A stretch of 64,000 bases of DNA from Ignavibacteria bacterium (GCA_947495975.1 CANMBE010000006.1:64951-128950); one strand, 5' to 3'. Positions 43,600 to 53,413 are shown, counted from the first letter of the stretch. The notes: generated by a model from the sequence alone, not told the origin. A program made the numbers and translations.

Positions 43600-44690
43600 A
43601 TTACATAGAGCTCACGGTGCCTGACGCCATGCGTAATCACGGTACAATGTGGTCGCGATGGAAGAATAGAGGAGTGCCGGCGTATCTGCTTGCACTCGTA
43701 CTCACAGGCTTCTACATCTTAGTGTATTGGTTTCCTGAGCCCCTTGCGCCACTCGCGTCTCTCCTGGATCCTCTTGCACAGCTCCTACGTGGTAGTGCGG
43801 CAGACAGGTGGTTCTTGTATGGCACGGTCTATACTGTTGCCGTGCTTGTGATGGGAGTGCGTATGCTTCTGCGCTATCGCACACAACGGTATCATGTCTA
43901 TCGCACGTTGACGCTGATGACTGTACAATTGATGATGTCGTATTTAATTCCTGCGCTTCTTGCGCGGATGGGCAGTAAAGAATTCTACTTCAGTTATTTT
44001 TGGCCACTTAAGCCAGAGTATCTGTTTCCGTCCAACATCAGCGCTCTTGTACAGAGTGACAATGGCTTACTGATGTTCATGGGTTTCTGGACAATAACAA
44101 TGACGGTTGTGGCCACGCCCGTGCTCACCTATTTCTACGGTAAACGGTGGTACTGTTCCTGGGTATGTGGATGTGGCGCACTGGCCGAGACAGCTGGCGA
44201 TCCGTTCCGTCAGAACAGCGACAAGACGCTCACTGCATGGAAAATTGAACGCTGGATGGTGCATTCCGTGCTCGCTTCGGTTGTGGCTGTTACGGGGCTT
44301 ATCTGGTGGGCCAATGTTGACCCAGCATCGCCTGTAGCCCCTTATGCTCAGGATGCGAATAACGTGTACGGATTCCTTATTGGCTCAGTGTTCTCAGGTG
44401 TAATCGGTGTTGGCTTTTATCCACTCATGGGAGCGCGCGTGTGGTGTAGGTTTGGTTGCCCCATGGCCGCAGTGTTGGGCCTTCTGCAGAAATATGCGTC
44501 ACGCTTTCGTATTACAACAAACGGCAGTCAATGTATTTCGTGTGGCAACTGCAGCACGCACTGCGAAATGGGGATAGATGTACGCGCCTATGCGCAACGC
44601 GGCGAAGACATTAAGCGCTCATCATGTGTAGGTTGTGGTGTCTGTGCAACTGTATGTCCACGCGGCGTCTTAAAATTGGAGAACAAATGA
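43596..44690 (+). CDS. NapH-like membrane 4Fe-4S electron-transfer protein
   Basis: 364 residues with about five transmembrane helices, a WYCSWVCGCG pattern in the middle and VWCRFGCPM near residue 285, both typical of NapH/polyferredoxin-like proteins. The C-terminus has two [4Fe-4S] motifs: CISCGNCSTHCEMG and CVGCGVCATVCPRG. It can carry electrons between quinol and a soluble partner, probably the upstream FAD protein. Overlaps the RidA-like gene by 4 bases (ATGA). Confidence 0.88.
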   Translation: MNYIELTVPDAMRNHGTMWSRWKNRGVPAYLLALVLTGFYILVYWFPEPLAPLASLLDPLAQLLRGSAADRWFLYGTVYTVAVLVMGVRMLLRYRTQRYHVYRTLTLMTVQLMMSYLIPALLARMGSKEFYFSYFWPLKPEYLFPSNISALVQSDNGLLMFMGFWTITMTVVATPVLTYFYGKRWYCSWVCGCGALAETAGDPFRQNSDKTLTAWKIERWMVHSVLASVVAVTGLIWWANVDPASPVAPYAQDANNVYGFLIGSVFSGVIGVGFYPLMGARVWCRFGCPMAAVLGLLQKYASRFRITTNGSQCISCGNCSTHCEMGIDVRAYAQRGEDIKRSSCVGCGVCATVCPRGVLKLENK

Positions 44691-45085
44691 GAAAGAATAT
44701 CTCCTCTGGAACTCCATGGGAGGCAGTGGTAGGATACAGCCGAGCAGTGCGTGTTGGAAATCACGTTGAAGTAGCCGGCACAACTTCCATTGAAGGCACT
44801 GAACTTATTGGTAACGGCAACGCATATGAGCAGGCACGATTTGTGTTTCGCAAGATCGAAAAGGCGTTGCATGAAGCAGGTGCTACATTGCGAGACGTAG
44901 TGCGAACTCGCATGTATATCACAACGTCAAACGTAACCGATGATGTACTTCGTGCACACGGCGAAGTATTCATGGACATTCGTCCAGTTGCAACCCTCGT
45001 TGTTGTGAGTGCGTTGATTGATGATAGGTTGTTAGTTGAAATCGAAGTAACAGCAATCATTGATGAGGACGGAATCTCGCCGTGA
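44687..45085 (+). CDS. RidA family protein
   Basis: 132 residues. VEVAGTTSIEG, the RKIEKALHEAGATLRDVVRTRMYI block and the catalytic Arg (in RTRMYI) are those of YjgF/RidA enamine/imine deaminases. It belongs to the subgroup linked to other pathways rather than to threonine deaminase. Both ends overlap neighbours by 4 bases, so expression is tied to the cluster. Confidence 0.9.
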   Translation: MRKNISSGTPWEAVVGYSRAVRVGNHVEVAGTTSIEGTELIGNGNAYEQARFVFRKIEKALHEAGATLRDVVRTRMYITTSNVTDDVLRAHGEVFMDIRPVATLVVVSALIDDRLLVEIEVTAIIDEDGISP

Positions 45086-45702
45086 CTGACACTTTTGCAC
45101 TACCGATCTGGTGGGACCTTGCTGCAACATTTCTGTATGCACTGGTAGGGGCGCGATTCGCAATCATGCGCGGGTATGATGTAGTGGGTGTTTTAATGAT
45201 CTCCCTCATCGTCAGCGTTGGTGGGGGACTCTTGCGCGACATACTCTTGCAGTCGGGTCCGCCCGTTGCTCTTCGAGAACCGCTTTACGTTGGAATGGCC
45301 TGGAGTGCAGCTATTGTTGGACTTGTGCTCTACAAGAAAGTGCCACGTCTTCAACGAATGATTGATGTTGTCGATGCGCTATCGATTGGACTCTATGGAG
45401 TCTTTGGTGCGCAGAAGAGTCTGATGTTTGGCCTTGGTCTACTCGGAGCAATATTTGTAGGCGTGTTAAATGCGGTAGGGGGCGGAATACTCCGGGATGT
45501 CATTGTGCGAAATGAGCCCGAGATATTCCGTCCAGGTACATTCTATGCGGTAGCCGCAATCGCTGGCGTTGCGTGCTTTGTTGTGCTTGCGCGCATTCTT
45601 AATATCGATACAGACCTGGCTGCAGTCATCAGCATTGCGCTCACTGTTGTCGTTCGCATGCTTGCACTGAAGTATGGATGGAAAACAAAGAGACTCTCCT
45701 AG
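45082..45702 (+). CDS. TRIC/YicG-type (UPF0126) membrane channel protein
   Basis: 206 residues with seven hydrophobic segments arranged as an inverted duplication: VSVGGGLLRDILL in the first half and AVGGGILRDVIVRNEPEIF in the second. Prokaryotic TRIC homologues form monovalent cation channels. GTG start overlaps the ridA stop (GTGA). Its relation to the ArsS pathway is unclear; it may only share the transcript. Confidence 0.9.
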   Translation: MTDTFALPIWWDLAATFLYALVGARFAIMRGYDVVGVLMISLIVSVGGGLLRDILLQSGPPVALREPLYVGMAWSAAIVGLVLYKKVPRLQRMIDVVDALSIGLYGVFGAQKSLMFGLGLLGAIFVGVLNAVGGGILRDVIVRNEPEIFRPGTFYAVAAIAGVACFVVLARILNIDTDLAAVISIALTVVVRMLALKYGWKTKRLS

Positions 45703-45715
45703 AACTCTGGTATAG

Positions 45716-47233
45716 CTACTTAAAGAAGCCACGAGCATCTGTTTTCATTTGGATGAGCGAAGTCTTTAGCAAGTACATCATATGTCCAGCAGGATAATAC
45801 GACATGCTTACATTGTTTCTAAGTGAAGCGGGCAGCCCCATATGCTCAAACGTATATTCTGTGCCATAGAATGGTGTGGCCAAATCGTAGTAGCCATTGA
45901 GCACCCACACACGAAGTGATGGATTCATTTGAATTGCTTCTCGCAGATTTGGGGCCACGTTCAGATACTCATTCTGCGCATTGGAGAAGTCCCATGGCCA
46001 AACACGACCTGTTAACACTTCGTATGGAAGAGTGGTAGTTACGTTGAGTTCTCGTGTGAGGTAGTCGTTGATGCACGTAGAAAAACATCCAGCGATAGTT
46101 GGATGATGACTTGGATCGCGTTCCATCGAAACACCAAGACGATCTGCCACCGTCCCTGTGTAACGACTATCGAATCGACCAATGACAAGCCCCTTATCAC
46201 GAAGCAGCTCTTGACAGAAGCGAAAAATGATCGGGCGCAGTTCGGACTTATCGATGTAATCGCGGGAGAGCCCAGTGAATGTTGCAACGCGGTCAATGAT
46301 GGATTCTCTCTCACCGCTCGTGAGCTTGTTGCCCTTCATCAATGCTAGCGTGTAGTCACCCATTGCAAAGATTCGTGCTTGATCTATGAGTTGCTCAAGA
46401 GGAAGCGCCTGCATGGGAGCGCTAAGTTTCTTGTGATACCATGCCGTTGCGGCATACGTGGGCATAAAGGTTGTGAATGGCAAGTCATTGCCATCTTTAA
46501 AGTCGATCGACTGAAAATTGAGAACAGCACTCACGAGGATGATGCCATTGAGGTACATCCCATATCGGTGTTGAAGATGTTCGGAGAGTCCACTAGCGCG
46601 CGTTGTTCCGTACGATTCACCAATAAGATATTTTGGCGATGCCCAGCGTTTGTTATCTGAAATCCAGCGGCGAATAAACTCACCCACAGATTCAATGTCT
46701 TGGTTGTAGCCGTGAAATTGTTTTGCGTCCTTCTCATCAGTTGCACGAGAGAAACCGGTACTCACAGGATCAATGAAGACGAGATCCGTCATATCGAGCC
46801 ATGATTGATCATTGTCTACGAGTTTGTAGGGAGGGGGCAATGTGGTTCCGTCATCATTCATTGCAACCCGACGTGGACCAAGAACGCCAAGGTGAAGCCA
46901 CACGCTTGATGAGCCGGGGCCACCATTAAATGAAAATGTTAGTGGACGCTTTGCAGGATCTGCCTCACCAGTCTTCGTGTATGCGATGAAGAATACCTTA
47001 GCCCTTGGCGAACCATCTTCTTTGAGCAACGTGAGATGTCCAGCGGTTGCTTCATAGGATATGTTCGCGCCGCCAATCGACATGCTATGCTTCGTTGTAA
47101 TAGGCTTTTGAAATAGTGCAACCGCATCTGGTGCATTGGCACCGAGCTTTGCCGATGCAGAATCAGCAGCATACAGTGGCAGCGCTCCAGAAAGGAGCGT
47201 CAAGAAAACAATTGTCAACATATTATGATGCAT
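45716..47233 (-). CDS. Secreted S10 family serine carboxypeptidase
   Basis: 505 residues with a signal peptide (MLTIVFLTLLSGALPLYAADS). The catalytic triad sits in GESYGTTR (Ser), NGYYDLATPF (Asp) and PAGHMMY (His); the oxyanion block NGGPGSSS comes near residue 90. The ATG gives a normal signal peptide; the longer frame starts 25 codons upstream. Periplasmic or exported C-terminal amino acid trimming is expected. Confidence 0.88.
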   Translation of the reverse strand: MHHNMLTIVFLTLLSGALPLYAADSASAKLGANAPDAVALFQKPITTKHSMSIGGANISYEATAGHLTLLKEDGSPRAKVFFIAYTKTGEADPAKRPLTFSFNGGPGSSSVWLHLGVLGPRRVAMNDDGTTLPPPYKLVDNDQSWLDMTDLVFIDPVSTGFSRATDEKDAKQFHGYNQDIESVGEFIRRWISDNKRWASPKYLIGESYGTTRASGLSEHLQHRYGMYLNGIILVSAVLNFQSIDFKDGNDLPFTTFMPTYAATAWYHKKLSAPMQALPLEQLIDQARIFAMGDYTLALMKGNKLTSGERESIIDRVATFTGLSRDYIDKSELRPIIFRFCQELLRDKGLVIGRFDSRYTGTVADRLGVSMERDPSHHPTIAGCFSTCINDYLTRELNVTTTLPYEVLTGRVWPWDFSNAQNEYLNVAPNLREAIQMNPSLRVWVLNGYYDLATPFYGTEYTFEHMGLPASLRNNVSMSYYPAGHMMYLLKTSLIQMKTDARGFFK

Positions 47234-47293
47234 AGAGGCATGGATTTGTGTGAAGTAAAAAGTTACGTTGAGACAGATGCGGAGGCCTAGAAT

Positions 47294-47317
47294 GAACCAA
47301 CGAACCAATGAAGCGAG
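47294..47317. repeat. Short octamer repeat GAACCAAC/T in the gap before the S10 peptidase gene
   Basis: Two near-perfect 8-bp units plus a partial third. A weaker case than the other arrays; the rest of this 89-base gap shows nothing else. Confidence 0.4.
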
Positions 47318-47322
47318 TGCCC

Positions 47323-48573
47323 TTACTCCGCAGTATTCTCGCTCCTCAACGAACTCATTTTCTCTGCAAGCACGTCTTCGGAAGGGGCCTTGAATTCGTC
47401 AATGAACGGCGTGATGTCCGTGAAGAGTCCACTCATTGTTTCTGTGTGGATATACTTTGCAACCTCTTCCATACTGCCGGTTTCATTGAAGACTTTGAGC
47501 TGACGGTCGGCACCTGAACCGTTCTCGAGAATGTGGTACACGTATTCGAGATCCTTTCGCGATCCGAGATCATCCACCACATCATCAACAAATGCAAGAA
47601 GCTCGAGAATGAGTTCGCGTGCTGGCATTTCTCGTTGACGCCCAAAATCAATAAGCTTTCCATCGAGTCCATACCGAACAGCACGCCATTTATTTTCCAT
47701 AAGGAGGCTACGACGATACGAGCGAAAGGATAAATTCTTTTCGTAGAGGGAAAAGAGTTTCGCAGCAATTGCCTGGCACAACGCAGCGATCGCAATGGTC
47801 TCTTCCACACGCATAGGAAGATCGCATATGCGGATCTCCAATGTTGGGAAGGATGGATGCGGACGAATGTCCCACCAAATTTTCTTTGCGTTGTCAATTG
47901 ATCCGGTTTGAATCAAGAGCTCTACATAACTCTGATACTCTCTCCAACTTGAGAAAGAGTCAGGTAGTGCAGTACGCGGAAATCTTTCAAACACTTTAGA
48001 ACGATAACTCTTTAATCCGCTGTTCATTCCCATCCAGAACGGAGAATTGCTAGAGATTGCCAACACGTGTGGCATAAAATATCGCATCTCGTTCATGAGC
48101 TGGATCTGGGTCTCACGATTCGAAATTCCTACGTGAATGTGCATGCCGAAAATCAGTAGCGATCGTGCAAGCATCTGCATATCCTCTACCATCACCTTGT
48201 ACCGTTCGTCAGGATAAATCTCTTGATCCTGCCAGCGTGCAAATGGGTGCGTGCTCGCCGCACCAATTCGGAGTCCGTTCTGCTGTGCAAGGTGAGCAAC
48301 GATGGATCGAATCTTGGTTACCTCAAACTTGGCTTCGGTTGTATTGTTACAAATGCCGGTGCCAATTTCGAGCATCGATCCGTGCATCTCGGGCTTGATG
48401 TGTTCATGGAGTAACACTCGCCCCTTACTCAAAAGCTCGAGGTTTACATGAGACTTAAGATCGTACGTGGTTGGATCAAGAACCATGTACTCTTCTTCGA
48501 TGCCGAGCGTAAAGCTTGGACGCTCGTAGGGGTTGCCGGGATCGAGTGAGACGCCGGCATCTTCAACTGCCAT
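47323..48573 (-). CDS. YbdK-type carboxylate-amine ligase (glutamate-cysteine ligase 2 family)
   Basis: 416 residues. The opening block FTLGIEEEYMVLDP (metal and ATP-binding Glu residues), HIHVGIS and EIRICDLP are typical of the GCS2/YbdK family, which has weak glutamate-cysteine ligase activity. The chosen ATG makes the family's usual N-terminus; the longer frame enters the divergent gene. The other ATP-grasp ligase in the window lies 15 kb away and is not linked. Confidence 0.9.
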   Translation of the reverse strand: MAVEDAGVSLDPGNPYERPSFTLGIEEEYMVLDPTTYDLKSHVNLELLSKGRVLLHEHIKPEMHGSMLEIGTGICNNTTEAKFEVTKIRSIVAHLAQQNGLRIGAASTHPFARWQDQEIYPDERYKVMVEDMQMLARSLLIFGMHIHVGISNRETQIQLMNEMRYFMPHVLAISSNSPFWMGMNSGLKSYRSKVFERFPRTALPDSFSSWREYQSYVELLIQTGSIDNAKKIWWDIRPHPSFPTLEIRICDLPMRVEETIAIAALCQAIAAKLFSLYEKNLSFRSYRRSLLMENKWRAVRYGLDGKLIDFGRQREMPARELILELLAFVDDVVDDLGSRKDLEYVYHILENGSGADRQLKVFNETGSMEEVAKYIHTETMSGLFTDITPFIDEFKAPSEDVLAEKMSSLRSENTAE

Positions 48574-48661
48574 ACTTGACTCTTTGAACGTGGTGCACCA
48601 AGATAGGGAGCAAGCTTTCGCACTGCAACCTCCGCGATGGTGTTTCGTTGTAATATTGTCT

Positions 48662-49144
48662 ATGGCAGAATTTAGCATTGAAGGCAACGGTCGCCTAGAA
48701 AAGACGGCGATCTACTATAACGGCGACCAGCTTGACGGGGTGAAAGAGGTATTCCTGAATCTTGATGAGAATGGGGCGTTTGACGCAATCATCATGTACA
48801 CAGGGTCAGACGAGAAATCGTACACGAAAAACATCTTCGTGGACTACCTTGAAAACGTTCGGACGGAACCCCCAGGTTTCTCCGAAGAAGAAGCTCGGTC
48901 CCTGTCTCTGTTTGCGGTAATCAGTGATGGTGAACTAGCACAGACAACCATTCTGCGGAACAACGAAGAACAAAATGGCGTTGTAAGCGTCTACGTGCAC
49001 GTCAAAGCACCAAGTGTTCCTCAGGGTGGGGGTTTACGAGCATTTTTTGGCGGACAAAAAGAGATCCCAGAGCACACGGAGTTTAAGGCGGAGATTGTCT
49101 ACCGAGAAGACAACGGTGATCTAACCACAGAAGGAATATTCTAA
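48662..49144 (+). CDS. Hypothetical protein with an internal duplication
   Basis: 160 residues, no signal or membrane segment, acidic. Two copies of one module can be seen: about 5-60 (NGRLEKTAIYYNGDQLDGVKEV) and about 95-150 (DGELAQTTILRNNEEQNGVVSV), each with G.L..T.I..N...(L/N)GV..V. The ATG has no strong ribosome-binding site but is the only start compatible with the divergent gap. I do not know a family. Confidence 0.65.
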   Translation: MAEFSIEGNGRLEKTAIYYNGDQLDGVKEVFLNLDENGAFDAIIMYTGSDEKSYTKNIFVDYLENVRTEPPGFSEEEARSLSLFAVISDGELAQTTILRNNEEQNGVVSVYVHVKAPSVPQGGGLRAFFGGQKEIPEHTEFKAEIVYREDNGDLTTEGIF

Positions 49145-49145
49145 C

Positions 49146-49841
49146 ATGAAACCTCGCAATACTATTACCATCGTGGCCATTGTTGCAGCCCTCTTCACAA
49201 TGGTTCTCCCTCTTGATTCTCTGGCTCAGCGAAGAGGTGGCGGTTCGTTTGGTGGAAGCCGCGGAGGAAGTAGGAGCTTTTCTTCGCCTCGCAATGGTGG
49301 CGGTTCATTTGGTGGTTCACGTAGGTCAACACCATCTGGTACAGGCACGTCCCCTCGCTCTGGATCTACTCAACGTTATGGTAACGCACCAACCACACGA
49401 AATTCGTTTGGTGGCTCACGTATGAATTCATCTGGTGATTACACAAGCCGCTATGGTGCTCCTCGTGCCGCGGCAAAGGAATCATTCTCTGGCGCAGGCG
49501 GCACACGCACGAACTACACTGTTAACCGCTATGGCGGAATGGGTGACGGATTCATGATGGGCTACGTGATGGGAAGCATGCCGTGGTACTGGAGTATGCC
49601 TTTTCACCCAGCATATTATTATTCCCGTCCGTATACGGCAATGAATCCGGACGGAACAACAGGCGTCTATCCTGGTACATTTCAGTGGGGGACGTTGTTC
49701 TTTACGCTACTACTTATTGGTGGCGTGATCTTCATCGTTTACGTTTGGCTTCGCAATCGCCGCCGGCGCAGCCTTGGCTACGACTCTTCAGGGGTCTTTG
49801 CAGAGTCCAATGATACAGGGGCAAAGAGCAGCTTCATGTAA
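49146..49841 (+). CDS. Secreted or membrane protein rich in Gly, Ser and Arg
   Basis: 231 residues: a signal-like hydrophobic start, then an RGG/SR-rich low-complexity stretch to about residue 110 with several GGSFGGSR repeats, an aromatic Tyr/Met-rich part (MGYVMGSMPWYWSMPF), one transmembrane helix (about 180-202) and a basic cytoplasmic-like RNRRRR tail. It follows the duplicated-module gene by one base. Function unknown. Confidence 0.65.
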   Translation: MKPRNTITIVAIVAALFTMVLPLDSLAQRRGGGSFGGSRGGSRSFSSPRNGGGSFGGSRRSTPSGTGTSPRSGSTQRYGNAPTTRNSFGGSRMNSSGDYTSRYGAPRAAAKESFSGAGGTRTNYTVNRYGGMGDGFMMGYVMGSMPWYWSMPFHPAYYYSRPYTAMNPDGTTGVYPGTFQWGTLFFTLLLIGGVIFIVYVWLRNRRRRSLGYDSSGVFAESNDTGAKSSFM

Positions 49842-49858
49842 ATGATCTGCCGTACGCT

Positions 49859-52800
49859 TTACCGTGCGATCAAGAGCGGAACCGTTCGGATGCCAAAGCC
49901 ATGAATGAGAATGAGATTGTACGTGCCCGAAGCAAGTGATCGCACATCAATCGATACAATTCCTGGCTCTATAACTCCTCTGTAGACCACCGTTCCATCG
50001 AGTGCTACAATTGTTGCCTGCATTGACGTGTGGGCTGTCACAGAGACCGTGCTTGTTGCAGGGTTTGGCCAAAGCATGACTGGTCCTATTGCAGCATTGT
50101 CTTCCTGAACAGAAACTGTGGGTGACACAAGGGCGATAAGTTGGATCTCAATAAGCGAAGGTGTGCCATCAGATGTTACACGGAGCTTGCCACTATATAG
50201 GCCGGTATCCGAGGCGGTACACCGCAGAGGAACGCTTACGCTGCTGCCAGAAAGGATGACGGTTTTAGGTGCGGCCGTTATGGAGAATGCATTGGCAGGT
50301 GTAATTCCCTCGGAAACAGTTTCATAGTTCGACACATTCAAATCACTCGTTCCAACGTTTCGAATTGTAGCCGTTCGTGTTCGTGTTTGGCCTGCATTCA
50401 TTGTACCAAAAACAACTTGCGTAGCGGTGAACTCAGGAAGTTTTGTTCCATTGGGACCTGAGTACCGATACTCCAAGAGGGAGACATTCGACCCTGAGAG
50501 GAGAAGTGAGGGTCGAGAAAGATTCAGTGCCAGTGTTGAGTTAACTGACCCAGCAGGCAGGGAAAGAACTGGCTGCCATGTTGTGCCAATGTCGTCCGTG
50601 CCCATTACTTCTCCATTCGTTCCGATCAGTAGATGATGACCTTCACCAGCATCAACGCGCAACGGTGTGAAGCCGAGTGAAATGTCAGATGCGCCAGCCC
50701 TCCAGTTTGCGCCACCATTTGTTGATGACGCAATTCGGTAAGGGGCGTTCACTTCGGAGCCCACGCGATAAAGAAGTATACCATTGAGATTGTTGCTAAA
50801 CGCAATTGACAATATCACAGCTCCATTCACACCAAGTGAGCCTTGCAACCAGGACTGCCCCCTATTCGTAGACGAGATAATTCGTCTACTCGATGTGCCA
50901 AACCAAATGGCATCACCACGAAAGAACGTGGCACCTCGAATGATCTTTTCTGCGCCTGAAGAGATTGGTGCGCCCGTTGCAACTGCCCACGTAGCGCCAC
51001 CATTGGTTGTTCTGCTTATACCAAATTTTCCAGCTATGGGGTTGCCAAACGCAACGCCGCTCTGTGCATCATAAAGACGAATCCCTTCAACAGACGCCAT
51101 GTTCGTGCCGACGTTCACACCGCTCCAGGAGTTGCCGCTCGTTGTTGAGCGAGAGATCGTGGGTACGGAACTCAACAATCCACCAATCAGCAATGTTGAA
51201 GAGCTGACACCCTCCAATGCATTTACAACGAATGGAGTTGCTGCAGTACCACCAGCACCAGCTTGCTTAGCAAAGATGAGCGCGCTCTGACCATAGTATG
51301 TACCGGTAGTGAAAAGTGTCCCATCTGATGTGTAATCAGCAAGATCCCAGTTAGAGGCTGGCGTCTGAATGAGTGCTGAAAACTCATTGGATGTAGGTAG
51401 CTCAACGGGAATTGAAACGATTTCAAAGTTGCTGTAGGTGCCACTTCCAATTGTGAGACCTACCTCGATGTTGGATGCATACCAAGGAAAGTTTGGATCG
51501 AGCTTTACATCAAAGCTGCCGCTGACTTCGCCGTTTCTGAGAATAGAACCAAGTAAGATTGTAGCTGTGCCAAAATATTGAACGTTGTTAATGAGCAATC
51601 GTGGGGTTACTACAACACTGGATGCATCAGACAGGACGTTCTTGATCTTGAACTTTATTGTGGTGCGGTTATATGTGGTTACGCTACCAGATTCTGATCC
51701 GCCAATCTCAAGGCCATTCAGTAGAAGTCCGGGCATTCGTTCGCCGCTGGTAAAAGTTGAGTTGACCTTTACTGCACGCTCCGCATTTATGCGGCCCCAA
51801 TATCGCGGCTTTGAATCAATCGTAACACCTGCAAGATTGTCAGCCGTACCTCTGATCTGCGCATAGATCATTTCAGGCGTCCAGTCAGGATGAACGGCCT
51901 TCACAAGCCCCGCAATGCCTGATGTTAAAGGGCTAGAGAATGAAGTTCCTGAAAGTGCCTTGTATTGATTGTTGGGATACGTGCTCATGATGCCTTCACC
52001 GGGAGCGTAAACCGCAACGTTCATACCGTAGTTTGAAAAGCCCGAGACAACGTCAGTTACTGAACACGATCCAACGCCTAAAACTCCACTCAGACTTGAC
52101 GGAGAATGTTTCAACACGTCATTGTTTGCACCGTCGTTGCCAGATGCAGCAATAACGAGCGAACCTTTCGCTATTGCATAGTCAATGATGTCTTGCCCTG
52201 AAGCGCTCTGATCATATCCACCCCACGAGCAATTGATAATGTGTGCGCCAAGATCTGCTGCATAGGCAATTGCTTCGTATCCACGAAGAATGCCTCCAAA
52301 ATTCGGATTATCTGAGCCGCACTTAATGGGAATGATCTTACAACTAAAACCAGGGCTCGCAACGCCCTTTGCATTGTTTGTTACTGCGCCAGCGCAACCG
52401 CCAACAACTGTTCCATGACTAGTGATATCTGTAATGGTACCGTTCACACGTGGATCGTTATCCGGACGAAAAATACCAGACTGCGCATCTGATACTGAGA
52501 TGTTTCCAACAAAATCCCAACCACGAATATCATCGATATAACCGTTGCTGTCATCGTCTATGTTGTTGCCGGCAATCTCTTTTGTATTCGTCCAAATATT
52601 TCCTGCAAGATCTTCATGTTGCCAGTCCGTACCTGAGTCTATGATGGCGATGATAACAGAAGCAGCCCCCTTCGTAACATCCCATGCTTTGTCTACCTTC
52701 ATGGACGCCATCCACGGTTGTTGTCCATAACGTACGTCATTTGGAGCATAGCTCATTGTCTGCACGTAGTAGGGAATGGCATATTCCACATCTGGATTGC

Positions 52801-53218
52801 CCATCATTTTAGCACAGGCATCAAATGGATCAATCGCCTCATTGTACTGAACGTGATAAACGCGATCAAGTCCGAGTTGGCGAGACAGCGCTGCATCTGC
52901 CAAGTGGGTGAAAGCCGAGCGTACTTCTCGAACATTTAACTGAGCAAGTGCAATGTTCGCAGCACTGCCATCGATTGATTGCTGTTGGCGTGCAATGCCG
53001 TGCGATTCACGTGTTTTAACAACAATAACGCCGGGCACAAACGTGCCATGTTTTGGGCGATGAATAACGGTAAGCGTTGCTGCTCGGTTGATACCGTTAG
53101 GTAGCGAAATCGCATCGCGGCGGACAAGATAGGCGTCTTGGCCCGGGAGCAGGCCTGCAGTTGCGATAGCGGTTGAAAGCACGGTGGTCAACGCTAGTAG
53201 TAGAGTCGAGATTCTCAT
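49859..53218 (-). CDS. Large secreted S8 (subtilisin-like) peptidase with T9SS sorting domain
   Basis: 1119 residues. Signal peptide, then a pro-region, then the subtilase domain with catalytic Asp in AIIDSGTDW, His in ITSHGTVVGG and Ser in GTSFSSPLTSG. After about residue 500 come beta-rich domains, including sections with repeated SxDxGxxW-type (BNR/sortilin-like) motifs such as STNRGQSW and STNGGANW, and a C-terminal type A T9SS sorting domain ending VDVRSLASGTYNLILIH-like and VPLLIAR. Predicted surface or extracellular protease of the type IX system. Divergent from the LTxxQ lipoprotein gene. Confidence 0.92.
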   Translation of the reverse strand: MRISTLLLALTTVLSTAIATAGLLPGQDAYLVRRDAISLPNGINRAATLTVIHRPKHGTFVPGVIVVKTRESHGIARQQQSIDGSAANIALAQLNVREVRSAFTHLADAALSRQLGLDRVYHVQYNEAIDPFDACAKMMGNPDVEYAIPYYVQTMSYAPNDVRYGQQPWMASMKVDKAWDVTKGAASVIIAIIDSGTDWQHEDLAGNIWTNTKEIAGNNIDDDSNGYIDDIRGWDFVGNISVSDAQSGIFRPDNDPRVNGTITDITSHGTVVGGCAGAVTNNAKGVASPGFSCKIIPIKCGSDNPNFGGILRGYEAIAYAADLGAHIINCSWGGYDQSASGQDIIDYAIAKGSLVIAASGNDGANNDVLKHSPSSLSGVLGVGSCSVTDVVSGFSNYGMNVAVYAPGEGIMSTYPNNQYKALSGTSFSSPLTSGIAGLVKAVHPDWTPEMIYAQIRGTADNLAGVTIDSKPRYWGRINAERAVKVNSTFTSGERMPGLLLNGLEIGGSESGSVTTYNRTTIKFKIKNVLSDASSVVVTPRLLINNVQYFGTATILLGSILRNGEVSGSFDVKLDPNFPWYASNIEVGLTIGSGTYSNFEIVSIPVELPTSNEFSALIQTPASNWDLADYTSDGTLFTTGTYYGQSALIFAKQAGAGGTAATPFVVNALEGVSSSTLLIGGLLSSVPTISRSTTSGNSWSGVNVGTNMASVEGIRLYDAQSGVAFGNPIAGKFGISRTTNGGATWAVATGAPISSGAEKIIRGATFFRGDAIWFGTSSRRIISSTNRGQSWLQGSLGVNGAVILSIAFSNNLNGILLYRVGSEVNAPYRIASSTNGGANWRAGASDISLGFTPLRVDAGEGHHLLIGTNGEVMGTDDIGTTWQPVLSLPAGSVNSTLALNLSRPSLLLSGSNVSLLEYRYSGPNGTKLPEFTATQVVFGTMNAGQTRTRTATIRNVGTSDLNVSNYETVSEGITPANAFSITAAPKTVILSGSSVSVPLRCTASDTGLYSGKLRVTSDGTPSLIEIQLIALVSPTVSVQEDNAAIGPVMLWPNPATSTVSVTAHTSMQATIVALDGTVVYRGVIEPGIVSIDVRSLASGTYNLILIHGFGIRTVPLLIAR

Positions 53219-53413
53219 TTTGGGGTCCAAAGATTCCGAGTTTGTCTATCATGAGCGGCAAAAACAGCCTGCAATTTACTGAAAGTTGCAGTTTATACGT
53301 ATTCATCGGTTTAGCTTCGGTAGTTTGTAACCAAAGATGGGGTCTGGGTTTTTTCCCACCATACCTGAACAAGTAAAGAAATCGTTTATGTCATTTTATA
53401 TGTGGAGTCTACT
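53219..53413. promoter_or_regulatory. Divergent gap between the S8 peptidase and the LTxxQ lipoprotein
   Basis: 195 bases with promoters for both directions expected. Contains an imperfect inverted repeat around CTGCAATTTACTGAAAG/TTGCAG (53270-53292) and a poly-pyrimidine tract (GGGTTTTTTCCC, 53346-53357). No feature can be assigned with confidence. Confidence 0.35.

Noticed and set aside
47294-47317. GAACCAAC repeat as another member of the octamer-array set
   Set aside because: Only two imperfect units and a different distance to the start; listed as a low-confidence repeat, not used as evidence for the arrays.
48533-48661. Upstream extension of the duplicated-module gene
   Set aside because: It would overlap the divergent YbdK-type gene, and the extra residues have no conserved pattern; the ATG at 48662 was kept.
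53097-53376. Minus-strand frame of 91 codons over the S8 peptidase start
   Set aside because: It lies out of frame over the signal peptide and the divergent control gap; no ribosome-binding site and no recognisable product.
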